Shown piece after piece: positions 33,025-42,642 of a stretch of 64,000 nucleotides of DNA (within the stretch, counting starts at the first letter, position 1; the number at the start of each line of letters is the position of its first letter). Position numbers and translations under genes: made by a program. The stretch lies in the NCBI GenBank assembly GCA_016218975.1, contig JACRCO010000072.1:62001-126000 (forward strand), in the 5' to 3' direction. The notes beneath the pieces are model-generated. The model was not told where the DNA came from and did not search any database. It saw nothing but the letters and a program-made list of their open reading frames with translations. Origin of the DNA: Deltaproteobacteria bacterium. GTDB taxonomy: Bacteria > Desulfobacterota > Deferrimicrobia > Deferrimicrobiales > Deferrimicrobiaceae.

Positions 33025-34653
33025 GTGAGCCCCCGCACACTGTCGCTCCTCGTTCTCGCCTTCGTCCTTTTCTACTTTTCGGCGCTCGGAACGATGCCGC
33101 TGATGGAGCCGGACGAAGGAAGATACTCCGAGATCCCCCGCGAGATGCTTCTTTCGGGCGATTTCGTGACGCCGCGCCTGAACGGCTTCGTCTACCTGGA
33201 AAAGCCCCCTCTCTTCTACTGGGGGAACGCGCTCTGCCTGCGCCTTTTCGGCGAGAACGAGTTCGCGGCACGGTCGTTCACCGCGGCGGTTTCGGTGGCG
33301 GGGATCCTGTTGACGTACTGGATGGGCTCCTGTTTCGCGGGCTGGCGCACGGGTCTTTTCTCGGCGATCGTTCTGTCCACTTCCCTCTATTACTACGTCA
33401 TCGGCCGGCTCAACACGCTCGACATGACTCTTGCGGTAACGCTATTCCTCGCGATCTTCCCCGCCTACCTCTATCTTTCGGGTAAACGGGAGAGCCGCCT
33501 TTATCTCGTCGTCTCGTACGGAGCAGCGGGGTTGGCGTTTCTCACGAAGGGTCTCGTGGGGGCGGTGTTTCCCGCCGCGATAATCGTGAGCTGGCTCGCG
33601 CTTTCGCGCAGGCACCGGGAGATTCCGCGTGCGATCTCCCTGCCCGGCATCCTCCTGTTTCTCGCCGTCGCTCTTCCCTGGCTTGCGGCCGTCCAGAGGA
33701 ATAATCCCGACTTCCTGTGGTTCTTCTTCGTGCACGAGCAGATCCTGCGGTACACCACGAAGATCCACCGCCACGTGCAGCCGTTCTGGTATTTCATCCC
33801 GGTCGTCATCGGGGGGTTCGCTCCGTGGATCGCGTTTCTGCGCAGGGTCTTCCTCGCCGTGAGGGACGCGCGTGAAAGATTTCTCCCGAGGGAGGACCTG
33901 TTGTTCCTCCTCTCCTGGGTCCTGTTCATCTTTCTGTTCTTCTCCTTCTCGGGATCGAAGCTGCCGACCTACCTGGCGCCGCTCTTCCCTCCGCTGGCCG
34001 TGCTGTTCGGGAGGGGCCTCGACCTGTGGGCGGAACGGGAAGACGGATCGACGCGCTGCCGGTCTCCGCTGGGGCTCGCGGCGCTTCTTGCCGCCGCGAT
34101 CTTTCTGCTCCCTTCATTTTCCAAACACCGCCTCGATCCTGCGGAGTGGACTTCCCTTGCTGCTTTGCCGATCGTACTGATCCTGCTTTGGGGGACCGTT
34201 CCCCTTTTCATCCGGCGGCTTTCCGCCGAGCGCGTGATCCTTCTCTCGTTTCTCCTGCTGGCGCTCTTCCTGACCTCGTTGAACCGTCCCGCCGCGAGGC
34301 ACATCGGATCGTACAAGTCGGTGAAGGAAATGGCGGCCGTCCTCGCCTCCGACATGAGGCCGGGAGACGTCGTTGCGCAGTACCGTACGTACCGGCACGG
34401 GATTCCCTTCTATACGAAACGGCGCGCGGTCCTCGTGGAGGAGGCGGGTGAGCTGGAATTCGGCATTACCCGGGCGAAAGACCGCGGGGAGTATTTCCTC
34501 GACGCGGCGGGGTTCCAGCGGCTTTGGGGATCGGGCGCCAGGGTGTTTTGCGTCTTCAAGCGCGACGCGATGCCGCTCATCCTGGAGAAGTTCCCCGGCC
34601 ATCGGTTGCTCTACCGGTCCGATGCGGGTATCCTCATTGTGAACCGTCCCTGA
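33025..34653 (+). CDS. arnT: Lipid A 4-amino-4-deoxy-L-arabinose transferase (ArnT-like, GT39/GT83)
   Basis: 542-residue membrane glycosyltransferase with about 11-12 membrane segments. The first periplasmic loop, PLMEPDEGRYSEIPREML near residue 27, contains the essential acidic residues of the ArnT/PMT family. VYLEKPPLFYW near 54 and IGRLNTLDMTLAV near 125 are also conserved. It transfers L-Ara4N from undecaprenyl phosphate to lipid A on the periplasmic face, lowering the negative surface charge. Start is GTG at 33025. It leads an operon with arnB, C, A (two parts) and D, which fixes its role despite the wide substrate range of GT39-like proteins. Confidence 0.9.
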   Translation: MSPRTLSLLVLAFVLFYFSALGTMPLMEPDEGRYSEIPREMLLSGDFVTPRLNGFVYLEKPPLFYWGNALCLRLFGENEFAARSFTAAVSVAGILLTYWMGSCFAGWRTGLFSAIVLSTSLYYYVIGRLNTLDMTLAVTLFLAIFPAYLYLSGKRESRLYLVVSYGAAGLAFLTKGLVGAVFPAAIIVSWLALSRRHREIPRAISLPGILLFLAVALPWLAAVQRNNPDFLWFFFVHEQILRYTTKIHRHVQPFWYFIPVVIGGFAPWIAFLRRVFLAVRDARERFLPREDLLFLLSWVLFIFLFFSFSGSKLPTYLAPLFPPLAVLFGRGLDLWAEREDGSTRCRSPLGLAALLAAAIFLLPSFSKHRLDPAEWTSLAALPIVLILLWGTVPLFIRRLSAERVILLSFLLLALFLTSLNRPAARHIGSYKSVKEMAAVLASDMRPGDVVAQYRTYRHGIPFYTKRRAVLVEEAGELEFGITRAKDRGEYFLDAAGFQRLWGSGARVFCVFKRDAMPLILEKFPGHRLLYRSDAGILIVNRP

Positions 34654-34684
34654 CGAAAACGACAAGGCGCGCGAGGCATACCGT

Positions 34685-35842
34685 TTGGAAATCCGAAAAG
34701 ATTTTCTCCCCCTTTCACGTCCCTGGCTCGACGACGATGAAATCGACGCCGTAGCGGCATCGATCCGGTCCGGGTGGATCACCAGCGGGCCGAGGGTCGC
34801 GGAACTCGAAGCGCAGTTCCGCGACCTGTCCGGAGCGGCGCATGCGGTTGCGGTTTCGTCCGCCACCGCGGGTATGCATATCGTTCTTGCCGCTCTCGGC
34901 ATCGGCGACGGGGACGAGGTCGTCACTCCCTCGATGACGTTCGCCTCCACGGTGAACCAGATCGCGCTGAGGGGCGCCCGGCCCGTCTTCGCGGACAGCG
35001 ACTACGGGTCCCTGCAGGTATCGCCCGACGGGATGGAGCGCGCGATCACCCGGCGGACTAAGGCGGTCGTTCCGGTGCACTTCGCCGGGGCCCCGGCCGA
35101 CCTGGATCCGATCCGCGCCGCGGCCGGCAGGGCGGGCATACCGGTGATCGAGGACGCCGCCCATGCCGTGGGAACCCGGTATAAGGGGAAACATGCCGGA
35201 GGCTACGGCGACATCGCCATCTTTTCCTTCCACCCCATCAAGAACATCACGACCGGCGAAGGCGGGATGGTGACCTGCAACGACGGCGCCCTGGCCGGGA
35301 AGCTCCGGCTTCTGCGGTTCCACGGGATCGAGCGCGACGCGTGGAAGCGGTACGGCAAGGGGGGCACTCCCCATTACGACATCCGCGAGCCGGGATACAA
35401 GTACAACCTCCCCGACCTCCAGGCGGCGATGGGAGTGGTCCAGATGCAAAAACTCGATCTGATGAACCGGCGGCGCGCGGCTCTTGCGGCGCGCTATCTC
35501 GACGGGCTTGCCGGGGTCCGGGGGATCGACCTGCCGGAATCCCCGGGCTATCCGCACGAGCATGCCTGGCACCTGTTCATAGTCAAGGTCACGTCGATGG
35601 ACCGGGATGCGTTCCTGGCGCGGCTTGCGGATTACAACGTCGGGACCGGGCTGCATTTCCCCCCCTGCCACCTTCTGTCCTACGTGAGGGAACGGTTCGG
35701 AACGAAGGAAGGGGACTTCCCCGGATGCGAACGTGCCGGCGCCCGCATCCTCTCCCTCCCGCTGTACCCCGGGATGGCCGACGCCGACGCCGACTACGTC
35801 TGCGCGGCGATCCGCGAGATCCTTTCGGAAATTCCCGCGTGA
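34685..35842 (+). CDS. arnB: UDP-4-amino-4-deoxy-L-arabinose aminotransferase
   Basis: 385-residue PLP-dependent aminotransferase of the DegT/DnrJ/EryC1/StrS (ArnB) group. Seen: SGWITSGPRVAELE near residue 30, SSATAGMHIVLAALGIG near 59, EDAAHAVGTRYKGK near 156 and the PLP-lysine motif FSFHPIKNITTGEGG near 180. The context of arn genes identifies UDP-Ara4O as substrate. Start is TTG at 34685, which gives the usual N terminus IRKDFLPLSRPWL. The end overlaps arnC by 4 bases (GTGA). Confidence 0.93.
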   Translation: MEIRKDFLPLSRPWLDDDEIDAVAASIRSGWITSGPRVAELEAQFRDLSGAAHAVAVSSATAGMHIVLAALGIGDGDEVVTPSMTFASTVNQIALRGARPVFADSDYGSLQVSPDGMERAITRRTKAVVPVHFAGAPADLDPIRAAAGRAGIPVIEDAAHAVGTRYKGKHAGGYGDIAIFSFHPIKNITTGEGGMVTCNDGALAGKLRLLRFHGIERDAWKRYGKGGTPHYDIREPGYKYNLPDLQAAMGVVQMQKLDLMNRRRAALAARYLDGLAGVRGIDLPESPGYPHEHAWHLFIVKVTSMDRDAFLARLADYNVGTGLHFPPCHLLSYVRERFGTKEGDFPGCERAGARILSLPLYPGMADADADYVCAAIREILSEIPA

Positions 35843-36762
35843 TCTCCGTCGTCATCCCCGTCTACAACGAGGAGAAGAACCTCTCCCTGCTCATGGACAG
35901 GATGGAGGCCGCGCTTCAGCCGATGGGCCGCCCCTTCGAGATCATCTTCGTCGACGACGGAAGCCGCGACCGTTCGCTCGAGGTCCTCTCGGGATTCGTG
36001 GGGCGGCGGGGAGTGCGCGTCGTGGAGCTGACGCGGAATTACGGGCAGCACTCCGCCGTCATGTCGGGTTTTTCCATCGTGCGCGGAAAGATCGTCGTTA
36101 CGCTCGATGCGGACCTTCAGAACCCCCCGGAGGAAATCCCCTCGATGATCCGCGTCATGGAGGAGGGGAACTACGAGGTCGTCGGGACGGTACGGCGGAT
36201 GCGGCGCGACTCGCTTTTGCGCACGATCCCGTCGCGCATCGTAAACGCGATGACGCGGAAGATCACCGGCGTCCGCATGACGGACTGGGGCTGCATGCTG
36301 CGCGCCTACCGCCGGGAGGTCGTCGACCGGATGGTGGAGAGCCAGGAATATTCCACTTTCATCCCCGCGCTTGCGACCCTTTACGCGAAACGGATGACGG
36401 AGATCCCGGTCGCCCATGAGGAACGGCACGGCGGCATCTCGAACTACACCCTGCCGAAACTGCTCAGCCTCCAGTTCGACCTGCTCACCTCCTTTTCCGA
36501 ATTCCCGCTCAAGGTCCTGCTGTACCTCGGCACCGTGCTTTCGCTCGGCGGCATCGCGCTCGGCTTCATGCTCGGCGTCATGCGCCTTGTCTACGGCGCG
36601 GCGTGGGCGGAGTACGGCGTCTTCACCCTGTTCGCCATACTGTTCTTCTTCGTCGGCGGGCTATTCTTCGCCCTCGGGATCATGGGACAGTACGTGGGGC
36701 GCATCTACCACGAGGTCCGTAAACGGCCGAGGTTCACCATACGGAAGGTCCACGGGGAGTGA
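35839..36762 (+). CDS. arnC: Undecaprenyl-phosphate 4-deoxy-4-formamido-L-arabinose transferase
   Basis: 307-residue GT2-family transferase. The catalytic domain starts ISVVIPVYNEEKNLSLL, with FVDDGSRDRS near residue 38 and LDADLQNPPEEIP near 90 for UDP-sugar binding. Two C-terminal membrane segments (about 230-285) anchor it. It loads formylated Ara4N onto undecaprenyl phosphate. GTG 35839 overlaps the arnB stop. The frame is open far upstream, but that part lies inside arnB in another frame and is not protein-like. The next gene also overlaps by GTGA. Confidence 0.92.
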   Translation: MISVVIPVYNEEKNLSLLMDRMEAALQPMGRPFEIIFVDDGSRDRSLEVLSGFVGRRGVRVVELTRNYGQHSAVMSGFSIVRGKIVVTLDADLQNPPEEIPSMIRVMEEGNYEVVGTVRRMRRDSLLRTIPSRIVNAMTRKITGVRMTDWGCMLRAYRREVVDRMVESQEYSTFIPALATLYAKRMTEIPVAHEERHGGISNYTLPKLLSLQFDLLTSFSEFPLKVLLYLGTVLSLGGIALGFMLGVMRLVYGAAWAEYGVFTLFAILFFFVGGLFFALGIMGQYVGRIYHEVRKRPRFTIRKVHGE

Positions 36763-37745
36763 GGCGGTTGCGCGCGATCGCCTTCGCCTATCACAACGTG
36801 GGGATCATCGGCGTCCGTGCGCTCCTTTCGCACGGGTTCGAAGTGCCTATGGTTTTTTCGCATGCCGACGACCCGGAAGAAACCATCTGGTTCGGTTCGG
36901 TGGCGGAGTTCTGCCGGGAGAACGGGATTCCGGTCCACCTCCCCGAAAGAGTGAACGACCCCCCCTGGCCGGAGACGATCCGCGCCGCCGAGCCCGATCT
37001 TCTCTTCTCCTTCTATTACCGCTCGATGCTGGGGAAGGAGATCCTTTCGGCTCCCGGGCTGTGCGGAATGAACATGCACGGCTCGCTCCTGCCGAAATAC
37101 CGGGGGCGGGCCCCGGTCAACTGGGTGCTGGTGAACGGCGAAACGGAGACCGGCATGACCCTGCATGTGATGGCCGAAAAGCCGGACGCGGGGGATATCG
37201 TGGCGCAGGAGCCGGTGCCGATCTCGTTCGAGGACACGGCGTTCACGCTGTACGGAAAGATGGAGGGGGCGGCGGAGCGCCTGCTGGCGGGCATCCTGCC
37301 GAGGATCGCCGGTGGGGATATACCGAGGCGGCGCAACGAGATAGAGAAGGGGAGCTACTACGGCGGGCGAAGGCCGGAGGACGGGCGGATCGACTGGAGC
37401 CGCCCGGCGGTTGAAATATACAACCTCGTACGCGCGGTCACCCGTCCTTACCCGGGCGCCTTCTCGACGCTGGGCGGGGAGAAGTGCTACATATGGCGCG
37501 CCAGGCCCGTGCCGGCGGAAGGCTTCCCCGAAGCGCCCGCGCCGGGTAAGATGACGGTCGCGGGGGGAACCTCGCTGCAAACGGCGAGCGGATGCCTTAC
37601 GACGGTGCGCACGCCTGCGCGCGTCCTGGTCGGCACCGGATCGGGCCTTCTGCAGATCGAGGAGGCGGAGTGGAACCGCAGGAAGGCGGAGGGGGAGGCG
37701 ATCGCGGCCCTCTTCGGGAAGGCGATAAAGGGAGGATTCGAATGA
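36759..37745 (+). CDS. arnA: UDP-Ara4N formyltransferase (stand-alone ArnA formyltransferase domain)
   Basis: 328-residue protein equal to the N-terminal half of enteric ArnA. Catalytic Asn and His lie in [19 protein letters not shown] near residue 101 and the Asp in [12 protein letters not shown] near 139. The C-terminal OB-like domain follows, including [14 protein letters not shown]. It uses 10-formyl-tetrahydrofolate to formylate UDP-Ara4N. In Enterobacteria this domain is fused to the dehydrogenase; here the two halves are separate genes that overlap by 4 bases (ATGA). Start is GTG 36759. Confidence 0.9.
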   Translation: MRRLRAIAFAYHNVGIIGVRALLSHGFEVPMVFSHADDPEETIWFGSVAEFCRENGIPVHLPERVNDPPWPETIRAAEPDLLFSFYYRSMLGKEILSAPGLCGMNMHGSLLPKYRGRAPVNWVLVNGETETGMTLHVMAEKPDAGDIVAQEPVPISFEDTAFTLYGKMEGAAERLLAGILPRIAGGDIPRRRNEIEKGSYYGGRRPEDGRIDWSRPAVEIYNLVRAVTRPYPGAFSTLGGEKCYIWRARPVPAEGFPEAPAPGKMTVAGGTSLQTASGCLTTVRTPARVLVGTGSGLLQIEEAEWNRRKAEGEAIAALFGKAIKGGFE

Positions 37746-38800
37746 AGGTACTGATTCTCGGAGTCAACGGCTTCATCGGGCATCATTTGACCGCGCGCAT
37801 CCTTGCGGACACCGGCTGGAAGGTGTACGGGATGGACCTTTCGGCGGAGCGCCTCGGGGCAATGGTCGACCATCCGAGGTTCGAGTTCGTCGAAGGGGAC
37901 ATCTCCATCAACAAGGAGTGGATCGAGTATCACATCAAGAAAGCCGACGTGGTGCTGCCCCTCGTCGCCATCGCTACTCCGAAGGTTTACGTGGAGCGTC
38001 CCCTCTCGGTCTTCGAGCTGGACTTCGAGGAGAACCTCCGGATCGTGCGCCAGGCCCACCGTTACGGCAAGCGGGTCGTCTTCCCTTCCACATCCGAAGT
38101 GTACGGCATGTGCCAGGACGCCGAGTTCGACGAGGAGAATTCCCCGCTGGTCCTGGGCCCCATCTCCAGGGACCGGTGGATCTACTCCTGCAGCAAGCAG
38201 CTGCTGGACCGGGTCATCTGGGCCTACGGGCGGCAGGGGCTTTCGTTCACCCTGTTCCGGCCGTTCAACTGGATCGGCCCCCGGCTCGACTCTATCGAAA
38301 CGGCGAAGGAAGGCAGCTCGCGCGTGGTGACCCAGTTCATCGCCAACCTGTTCCTCGGCGAGCCCATCCAGCTCGTGGACGGCGGCATGCAGCGCCGCTG
38401 TTTCACTTACGTCGACGACGGGATCGCCGGGCTTATGAAAATCCTCGAGAACCGCGGGGGGTGCGCCTCCGGAAGGATCTACAACATCGGGAACCCGAAG
38501 AACGACTGCTCGGTCCGCGACCTGGCCCGCATCCTCCGGGACCTTTTCGCGAAGCATCCCTTCGCCAGGGGGAGAAAGATTCCGGGAATCGTGGGGGTGA
38601 GCTCGGACCAGTTCTACGGGAAGGGATACCAGGACATTCAAACCCGAACGCCGTCGATTGCGAGGGCGAAGGAGTTCCTCGGCTGGAGCCCGAAGGTGGG
38701 GCTCCGGGACGCGTTGAAGCGGACGCTCGACGCTTTCCTCGAAGAAAACGCGCCTCCGAAGCGCCGCGCCGCGGCCGGACGGGGAAGAAACCAAGTATAG
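37742..38800 (+). CDS. arnA: UDP-glucuronate dehydrogenase/decarboxylase (stand-alone ArnA C-terminal domain)
   Basis: 352-residue SDR enzyme corresponding to the C-terminal half of ArnA, which oxidises and decarboxylates UDP-glucuronate to UDP-Ara4O. Seen: Rossmann motif [12 protein letters not shown] near residue 4, [10 protein letters not shown] near 117 with the catalytic Ser/Glu, the SDR pair in [18 protein letters not shown] near 144, and [13 protein letters not shown] near 170. ATG 37742 overlaps the formyltransferase stop. The C-terminal 15 residues are Arg/Ala-rich and probably disordered. Confidence 0.92.
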   Translation: MKVLILGVNGFIGHHLTARILADTGWKVYGMDLSAERLGAMVDHPRFEFVEGDISINKEWIEYHIKKADVVLPLVAIATPKVYVERPLSVFELDFEENLRIVRQAHRYGKRVVFPSTSEVYGMCQDAEFDEENSPLVLGPISRDRWIYSCSKQLLDRVIWAYGRQGLSFTLFRPFNWIGPRLDSIETAKEGSSRVVTQFIANLFLGEPIQLVDGGMQRRCFTYVDDGIAGLMKILENRGGCASGRIYNIGNPKNDCSVRDLARILRDLFAKHPFARGRKIPGIVGVSSDQFYGKGYQDIQTRTPSIARAKEFLGWSPKVGLRDALKRTLDAFLEENAPPKRRAAAGRGRNQV

Positions 38801-38810
38801 CTGCGGGTAG

Positions 38811-39677
38811 ATGGCCGGCGAGCGGATACTGGCTCTCAAGATCGACGTCGACACGCGGCGCGGGATGGAGGCGGGGGTTCCCGCGCTCCTTGCGGCGCTG
38901 TCGGCCGCCTCGGTCCGCGCCACCTTCTTTCTCTCCTTCGGCCCGGACAACTCGGGAAAAGCGGTCTACCGGCTCCTCCGCAATCCCCGGTTCCTCGCCA
39001 AGATGGTGCGAACGAACGCTCCGGGGCTTTACGGGTGGAGGACCGCCCTCTACGGAACGCTTCTTCCCGCCCCGATGATCGCAGCCGCGTTCCCGGAGTT
39101 GTGCAGGGAGATCGAGGCGCAGGGACACGAGGTCGAGTTCCACGCATGGGACCACCGCACCTGGCAGGACGCCTTGCCGCGCAAGGAAGAGGGATGGATC
39201 CGGGAGTGGTTCGACCGGGGGCTTGCCGCCTACCGTGATTGCCTCGGCCACGCGCCCAGGGCTTTCGCAGCTCCTGCATGGCTGCTTACCGAGCGGGCGG
39301 TCGCTGTCCTTTCGGAATATCCTTGGGAATACCTGAGTTGCACGCGCGCCCCGGTTCCCTTCGTTCTTGCGGGTACGGGGAAGCTCGAAGTCCCCTCCGA
39401 CCTGCCCTGCCTGGAGGAATCGGGAGGCGCAAAGGGGGCCGGAGCGGTACTTTCGGCGCTTTCGACGGGGGGAATCCACGTCCTGCCCGCGCATGCGGAA
39501 GCCGAGGGTGGAATCTGGGGGGACGCTTTGGCGGAGATTTTACGTGGTGCGGCGGAGCTGGGATACCGGATCGTCCCCCTTTCCGGGATCGCGGCAGCCT
39601 TAAGGGATCGGAAATTGCCCGAGCGTCCCTTCCGTTTGTCCCTGCTGCCCGGCAGGGGGTCCCCCTGCGCGGTATGA
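38811..39677 (+). CDS. arnD: 4-deoxy-4-formamido-L-Ara-phosphoundecaprenol deformylase
   Basis: 288-residue polysaccharide deacetylase (NodB-like) enzyme. The metal site is visible in LALKIDVDTRRG near residue 8 (Asp pair) and EVEFHAWDHRTWQD near 105 (His ligands). RATFFLSFGPDN near 36 is a typical strand. ArnD removes the formyl group on the lipid carrier so that ArnT can use L-Ara4N. It begins 10 bases after the dehydrogenase gene and is the last arn gene. No arnE or arnF flippase gene follows. Confidence 0.9.
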   Translation: MAGERILALKIDVDTRRGMEAGVPALLAALSAASVRATFFLSFGPDNSGKAVYRLLRNPRFLAKMVRTNAPGLYGWRTALYGTLLPAPMIAAAFPELCREIEAQGHEVEFHAWDHRTWQDALPRKEEGWIREWFDRGLAAYRDCLGHAPRAFAAPAWLLTERAVAVLSEYPWEYLSCTRAPVPFVLAGTGKLEVPSDLPCLEESGGAKGAGAVLSALSTGGIHVLPAHAEAEGGIWGDALAEILRGAAELGYRIVPLSGIAAALRDRKLPERPFRLSLLPGRGSPCAV

Positions 39678-39749
39678 AGGGAAGGGTAATTTTTACTTCA
39701 CCGCCCGGAAATATTGGAGTAATATTATTGCTTTGAACGGGGGGGAACG

Positions 39750-40721
39750 TTGAGACTGCCGACTCTTACCATAGGTAAATTCACGGCGCGCATCCCGATC
39801 GTGCAGGGGGGGATGTCCGTCCGCGTTTCGACGTCCTCGCTCGCGGCAGCGGTGGCGGAATGCGGGGGAATCGGGACGATCGGGGGCTCCGGCATCCCTG
39901 TGGACGAGCTCCGGGAGGACATCCGCAAGGCGAAGCGGATGACCCAGGGGATCGTCGCCGTCAACATCATGTTCGCCATCCGTGAGTTCATGGAAGCCGT
40001 CAAGGCCTCCATCGAGGCCGGTGTGGACATGATAGTCACAGGGGCGGGATTCTCCCGCGATATCTTCAAGGTCGGCAAGGACCATAACGTACCCATCGTC
40101 TCCATCGTTTCCTCTCCCGAGTTCGGCAAGCTCGCGGAGCGCAGCGGGGCCGACGCGATCGTGGTTGAGGCCAAGGAAGCCGGAGGCCACCTCGGCACCG
40201 ACAGGGCTCTGCGCGAGCTGTTTCCCGAGGTCCGGAAGGTGGTGAAGAAGGTTCCGCTCATCGCCGCGGGGGGGATCACGGACGGATACGAAGTCGGCGA
40301 AATGATGAGCCGGTACGGCGCGGACGGCGTGCAGATGGCGACGCGTTTCGTCCTCACCAGGGAATGCGATGTCTCCGAAGCCTTCAAGCAGACCTATCTG
40401 AACGCCAGGCAGGAGGACGTCGTCCTGGTCGATTCACCGGTCGGGCTGCCGGGCCGGGCGATCCGGAACCGGTTCCTTCGCCGGCTTCACGGCGGGGAAA
40501 GCGTCTACGACGGCCAGTGCAAAAGGGGCTGCCTGAAAAAATGCAGCCATTCCTTCTGCATCATCGACCGGCTCGAAATGTCCCGCGGGGGAGACGTTGA
40601 GGAAGGGCTTGTGTTTTCCGGGGAGAACGTCTGGAAGATTTCCGATATTCCCTCGGTCCGCGAACTGGTCGACCGCCTCGTCGCCGAGGCGGAAAGCGTC
40701 TACGCCCCCGTCCCTGCCTGA
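39750..40721 (+). CDS. NAD(P)H-dependent flavin oxidoreductase (nitronate monooxygenase/FabK-like)
   Basis: 323-residue FMN-binding TIM barrel. It begins PTLTIGKFTARIPIVQGGMSV, the family start, with AECGGIGTIGGSG near residue 36, VEAKEAGGHLGTDRAL near 140 and AAGGITDGYEVGEMMSRYGADGVQ near 172. The C-terminal stretch CKRGCLKKCSHSFC near 258 contains four cysteines in a ferredoxin-like spacing, seen in a subgroup of these proteins and possibly a metal site. The substrate is unknown. Start is TTG 39750 after a purine-rich GGGGGAA. Confidence 0.85.
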   Translation: MRLPTLTIGKFTARIPIVQGGMSVRVSTSSLAAAVAECGGIGTIGGSGIPVDELREDIRKAKRMTQGIVAVNIMFAIREFMEAVKASIEAGVDMIVTGAGFSRDIFKVGKDHNVPIVSIVSSPEFGKLAERSGADAIVVEAKEAGGHLGTDRALRELFPEVRKVVKKVPLIAAGGITDGYEVGEMMSRYGADGVQMATRFVLTRECDVSEAFKQTYLNARQEDVVLVDSPVGLPGRAIRNRFLRRLHGGESVYDGQCKRGCLKKCSHSFCIIDRLEMSRGGDVEEGLVFSGENVWKISDIPSVRELVDRLVAEAESVYAPVPA

Positions 40722-41246
40722 TCCGGGAGTTTCTGTCTGTATGTAACGTCCACGTTCACGCAGATTCCCATCTCCACGTCGCTTCCCATGCCTTGGTAAG
40801 GCTGGACGTTGGTCATTACCCATCGTATGTCTCCCGCCGCGGTGCGTATCTCCCATTTGAGGTTGAAGAACGATTCCCCGCGGAACACCTGCGTCACGAT
40901 GTCGCGCACCTTCGTCTCGCTATCGCGCCTTTCCAACAGGTCGAGGATCGATTTCCCCTCGGCTTTTTCCCGGTCGTAGCCGAAGATCCTGCGGCAGTGC
41001 CGGTTCCACCAGAATCGATCCCCGGGAGAGAGCGGCCCCGACATCGATGCCCTTTCCACCCAGTCCCGCAAGCAACTCCTCCCCGTCCTCCGCGCCGCAG
41101 AGGAGGACGCATTTTTCTCCGCGGGACAATCCGCTACGGAAATAGGGGGCAAGTGCGGCGAGGCGGTCCTTCGCATCCTTGTGGAAGAGACAGACGTGGT
41201 CGTGCGGAGAGAGCTCTTCGATGGATTCGGGGAAAGGATTATCCAT
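40700..41246 (-). pseudogene. Frameshifted MEDS-PAS sensory gene
   Basis: From ATG 41246 the minus strand reads a MEDS-type sensory start (LSPHDHVCLFHKDAKDRLAAL, then GEKCVLLCGAEDGEELLAGL). Similarity stops near 41050. In the next frame a PAS domain follows (WWNRHCRRIFGYDREKAEGKS, then GESFFNLKWEIRTAAGDIRWV) and ends at 40700, overlapping the 3' end of the flavoprotein gene by 22 bases. MEDS domains are normally about 150 residues, so about half is missing: a deletion with frame change joins the two parts. Without repair the product would stop before the PAS domain (frame runs to 40920). No histidine kinase part is left. Confidence 0.65.
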
Positions 41247-41366
41247 GGGGGAAATGCTCCTCCTCCGGGATCGTCCCTGCGGTCCCGCGATGTCCACGAA
41301 ACGGGAATACAGTATGCAGTATACAAAAAACCGGGTCCCGTGCCAGGTTTATTTCGGAATTTTCGT

Positions 41367-42581
41367 TCAGTATCGGGTTACGGTCCCGCGGGGGAACAGG
41401 AAGGCAAGGACAAGGGTGGCGGCCGCGCACATCCCCCCGGCGAGGGCGAACCCGGCGGAAAAGCCGGATCGGGAAATCACCGCGCCGAGTGTCGCGGCTG
41501 ATACCGCGAACCCCCCGTAAATGCAGGTGTTATAGCCGCCCATGGCCAGGCCCCTGATGCGTGTGGGGACCGCCTCGGAAATCAGCGCGCCGATCGCGGT
41601 GAAGGTCGCCGCCATGCTTCCGCCCACTACAAGGAAGATGAAATAAAGCGGAACAAGGCGGGTGGCCTGACCTACTGCGCCTATGGCAAGCGAGAACAGC
41701 AGATTTCCGCCGACGATGAAGGGAACCCGTTTCCCCAGCCGGTCGGAAAAGTGCCCGATGGGGATCCTGAAGAGGGCGTTGGCCGCCGCCTGGCAGGTGA
41801 AGATGAAACCGGTGTGGACCACCGGGATCCCGGAATCGCGGGCGTACAGCGGGAAAAATGCGAAGAGGGATCCCCATGCATAGGTGGAGAAAAAGGTCGC
41901 GAGCCAGCAGGCAAGCACCGCGCGGTTGTTCGCTATCTCGCGGAAATCCGCGGCCAGGTCCCGCGTGGGCGGGACGAGGACGGGAGGCGGAGCCGGCATC
42001 TTCGGCCCGCCGAGAAGAACTCCCGCGGCGATAATGGCCGCGGACACGGAAAATGCATACATGAAGCCGCCGCCGCCGATGACCCCGCCGAGCCCCGGCC
42101 CCGCTGCCATTCCGAGATAGAGGGCGGAGGTGTACCACCCGTAGGCCCTTCCGAGAAAGGGAGTCGGGGATACGTCCCCGACGTAGGACATCATGGCCGG
42201 CGAGAAGCATGCGAGTCCTACCCCGGAAAAAAGGTAGATGGCCCCGACCTGGAAAGGAGTGCGGGCGAAGAGGAGAAAGAGCGAGGTCAGGGCCGATATC
42301 GCCATTCCCGCGAGGATAAGGCGCCTCCGCCCGAGCCGGTCGGAAACAAGACCGAGGGGGAGCGATAGAAACGTCGCCGCAAGCATGAAGCCGGCGTTTA
42401 TCATCCCCACCTGGAACGTCGAGGCGCCGAGCTCCCCCGCGAAAAGCGGAACGAGAGGCAGGCGCATGTAGGCGCCGAGGTACAGGACGAAGGTCAGCGC
42501 GCATGCGATGAGGATTGGAACGGGGATCGAGGGACCGTTCCGCCCGGAAGGAGAATGGGCAGCATGGGATGTTTCCGCCAT
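41367..42581 (-). CDS. Major facilitator superfamily transporter
   Basis: 404-residue MFS protein with about 12 membrane segments and the motif A loop LVSDRLGRRRLIL near residue 79, repeated as HFSDRLGKRVPFI near 280. A hydrophilic N terminus of about 20 residues precedes the first helix. The sequence resembles the drug-efflux and sugar-efflux group of MFS proteins, but no specific substrate signature is visible. It is transcribed alone, divergently from the sixA-like gene, whose start lies 61 bases away. Confidence 0.85.
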   Translation of the reverse strand: MAETSHAAHSPSGRNGPSIPVPILIACALTFVLYLGAYMRLPLVPLFAGELGASTFQVGMINAGFMLAATFLSLPLGLVSDRLGRRRLILAGMAISALTSLFLLFARTPFQVGAIYLFSGVGLACFSPAMMSYVGDVSPTPFLGRAYGWYTSALYLGMAAGPGLGGVIGGGGFMYAFSVSAAIIAAGVLLGGPKMPAPPPVLVPPTRDLAADFREIANNRAVLACWLATFFSTYAWGSLFAFFPLYARDSGIPVVHTGFIFTCQAAANALFRIPIGHFSDRLGKRVPFIVGGNLLFSLAIGAVGQATRLVPLYFIFLVVGGSMAATFTAIGALISEAVPTRIRGLAMGGYNTCIYGGFAVSAATLGAVISRSGFSAGFALAGGMCAAATLVLAFLFPRGTVTRY

Positions 42582-42642
42582 GGGTGGTACTATAACGGCA
42601 TATGAGCTCTCGTTGGACCTTTCTTTCGAATCGCATCCTGCG

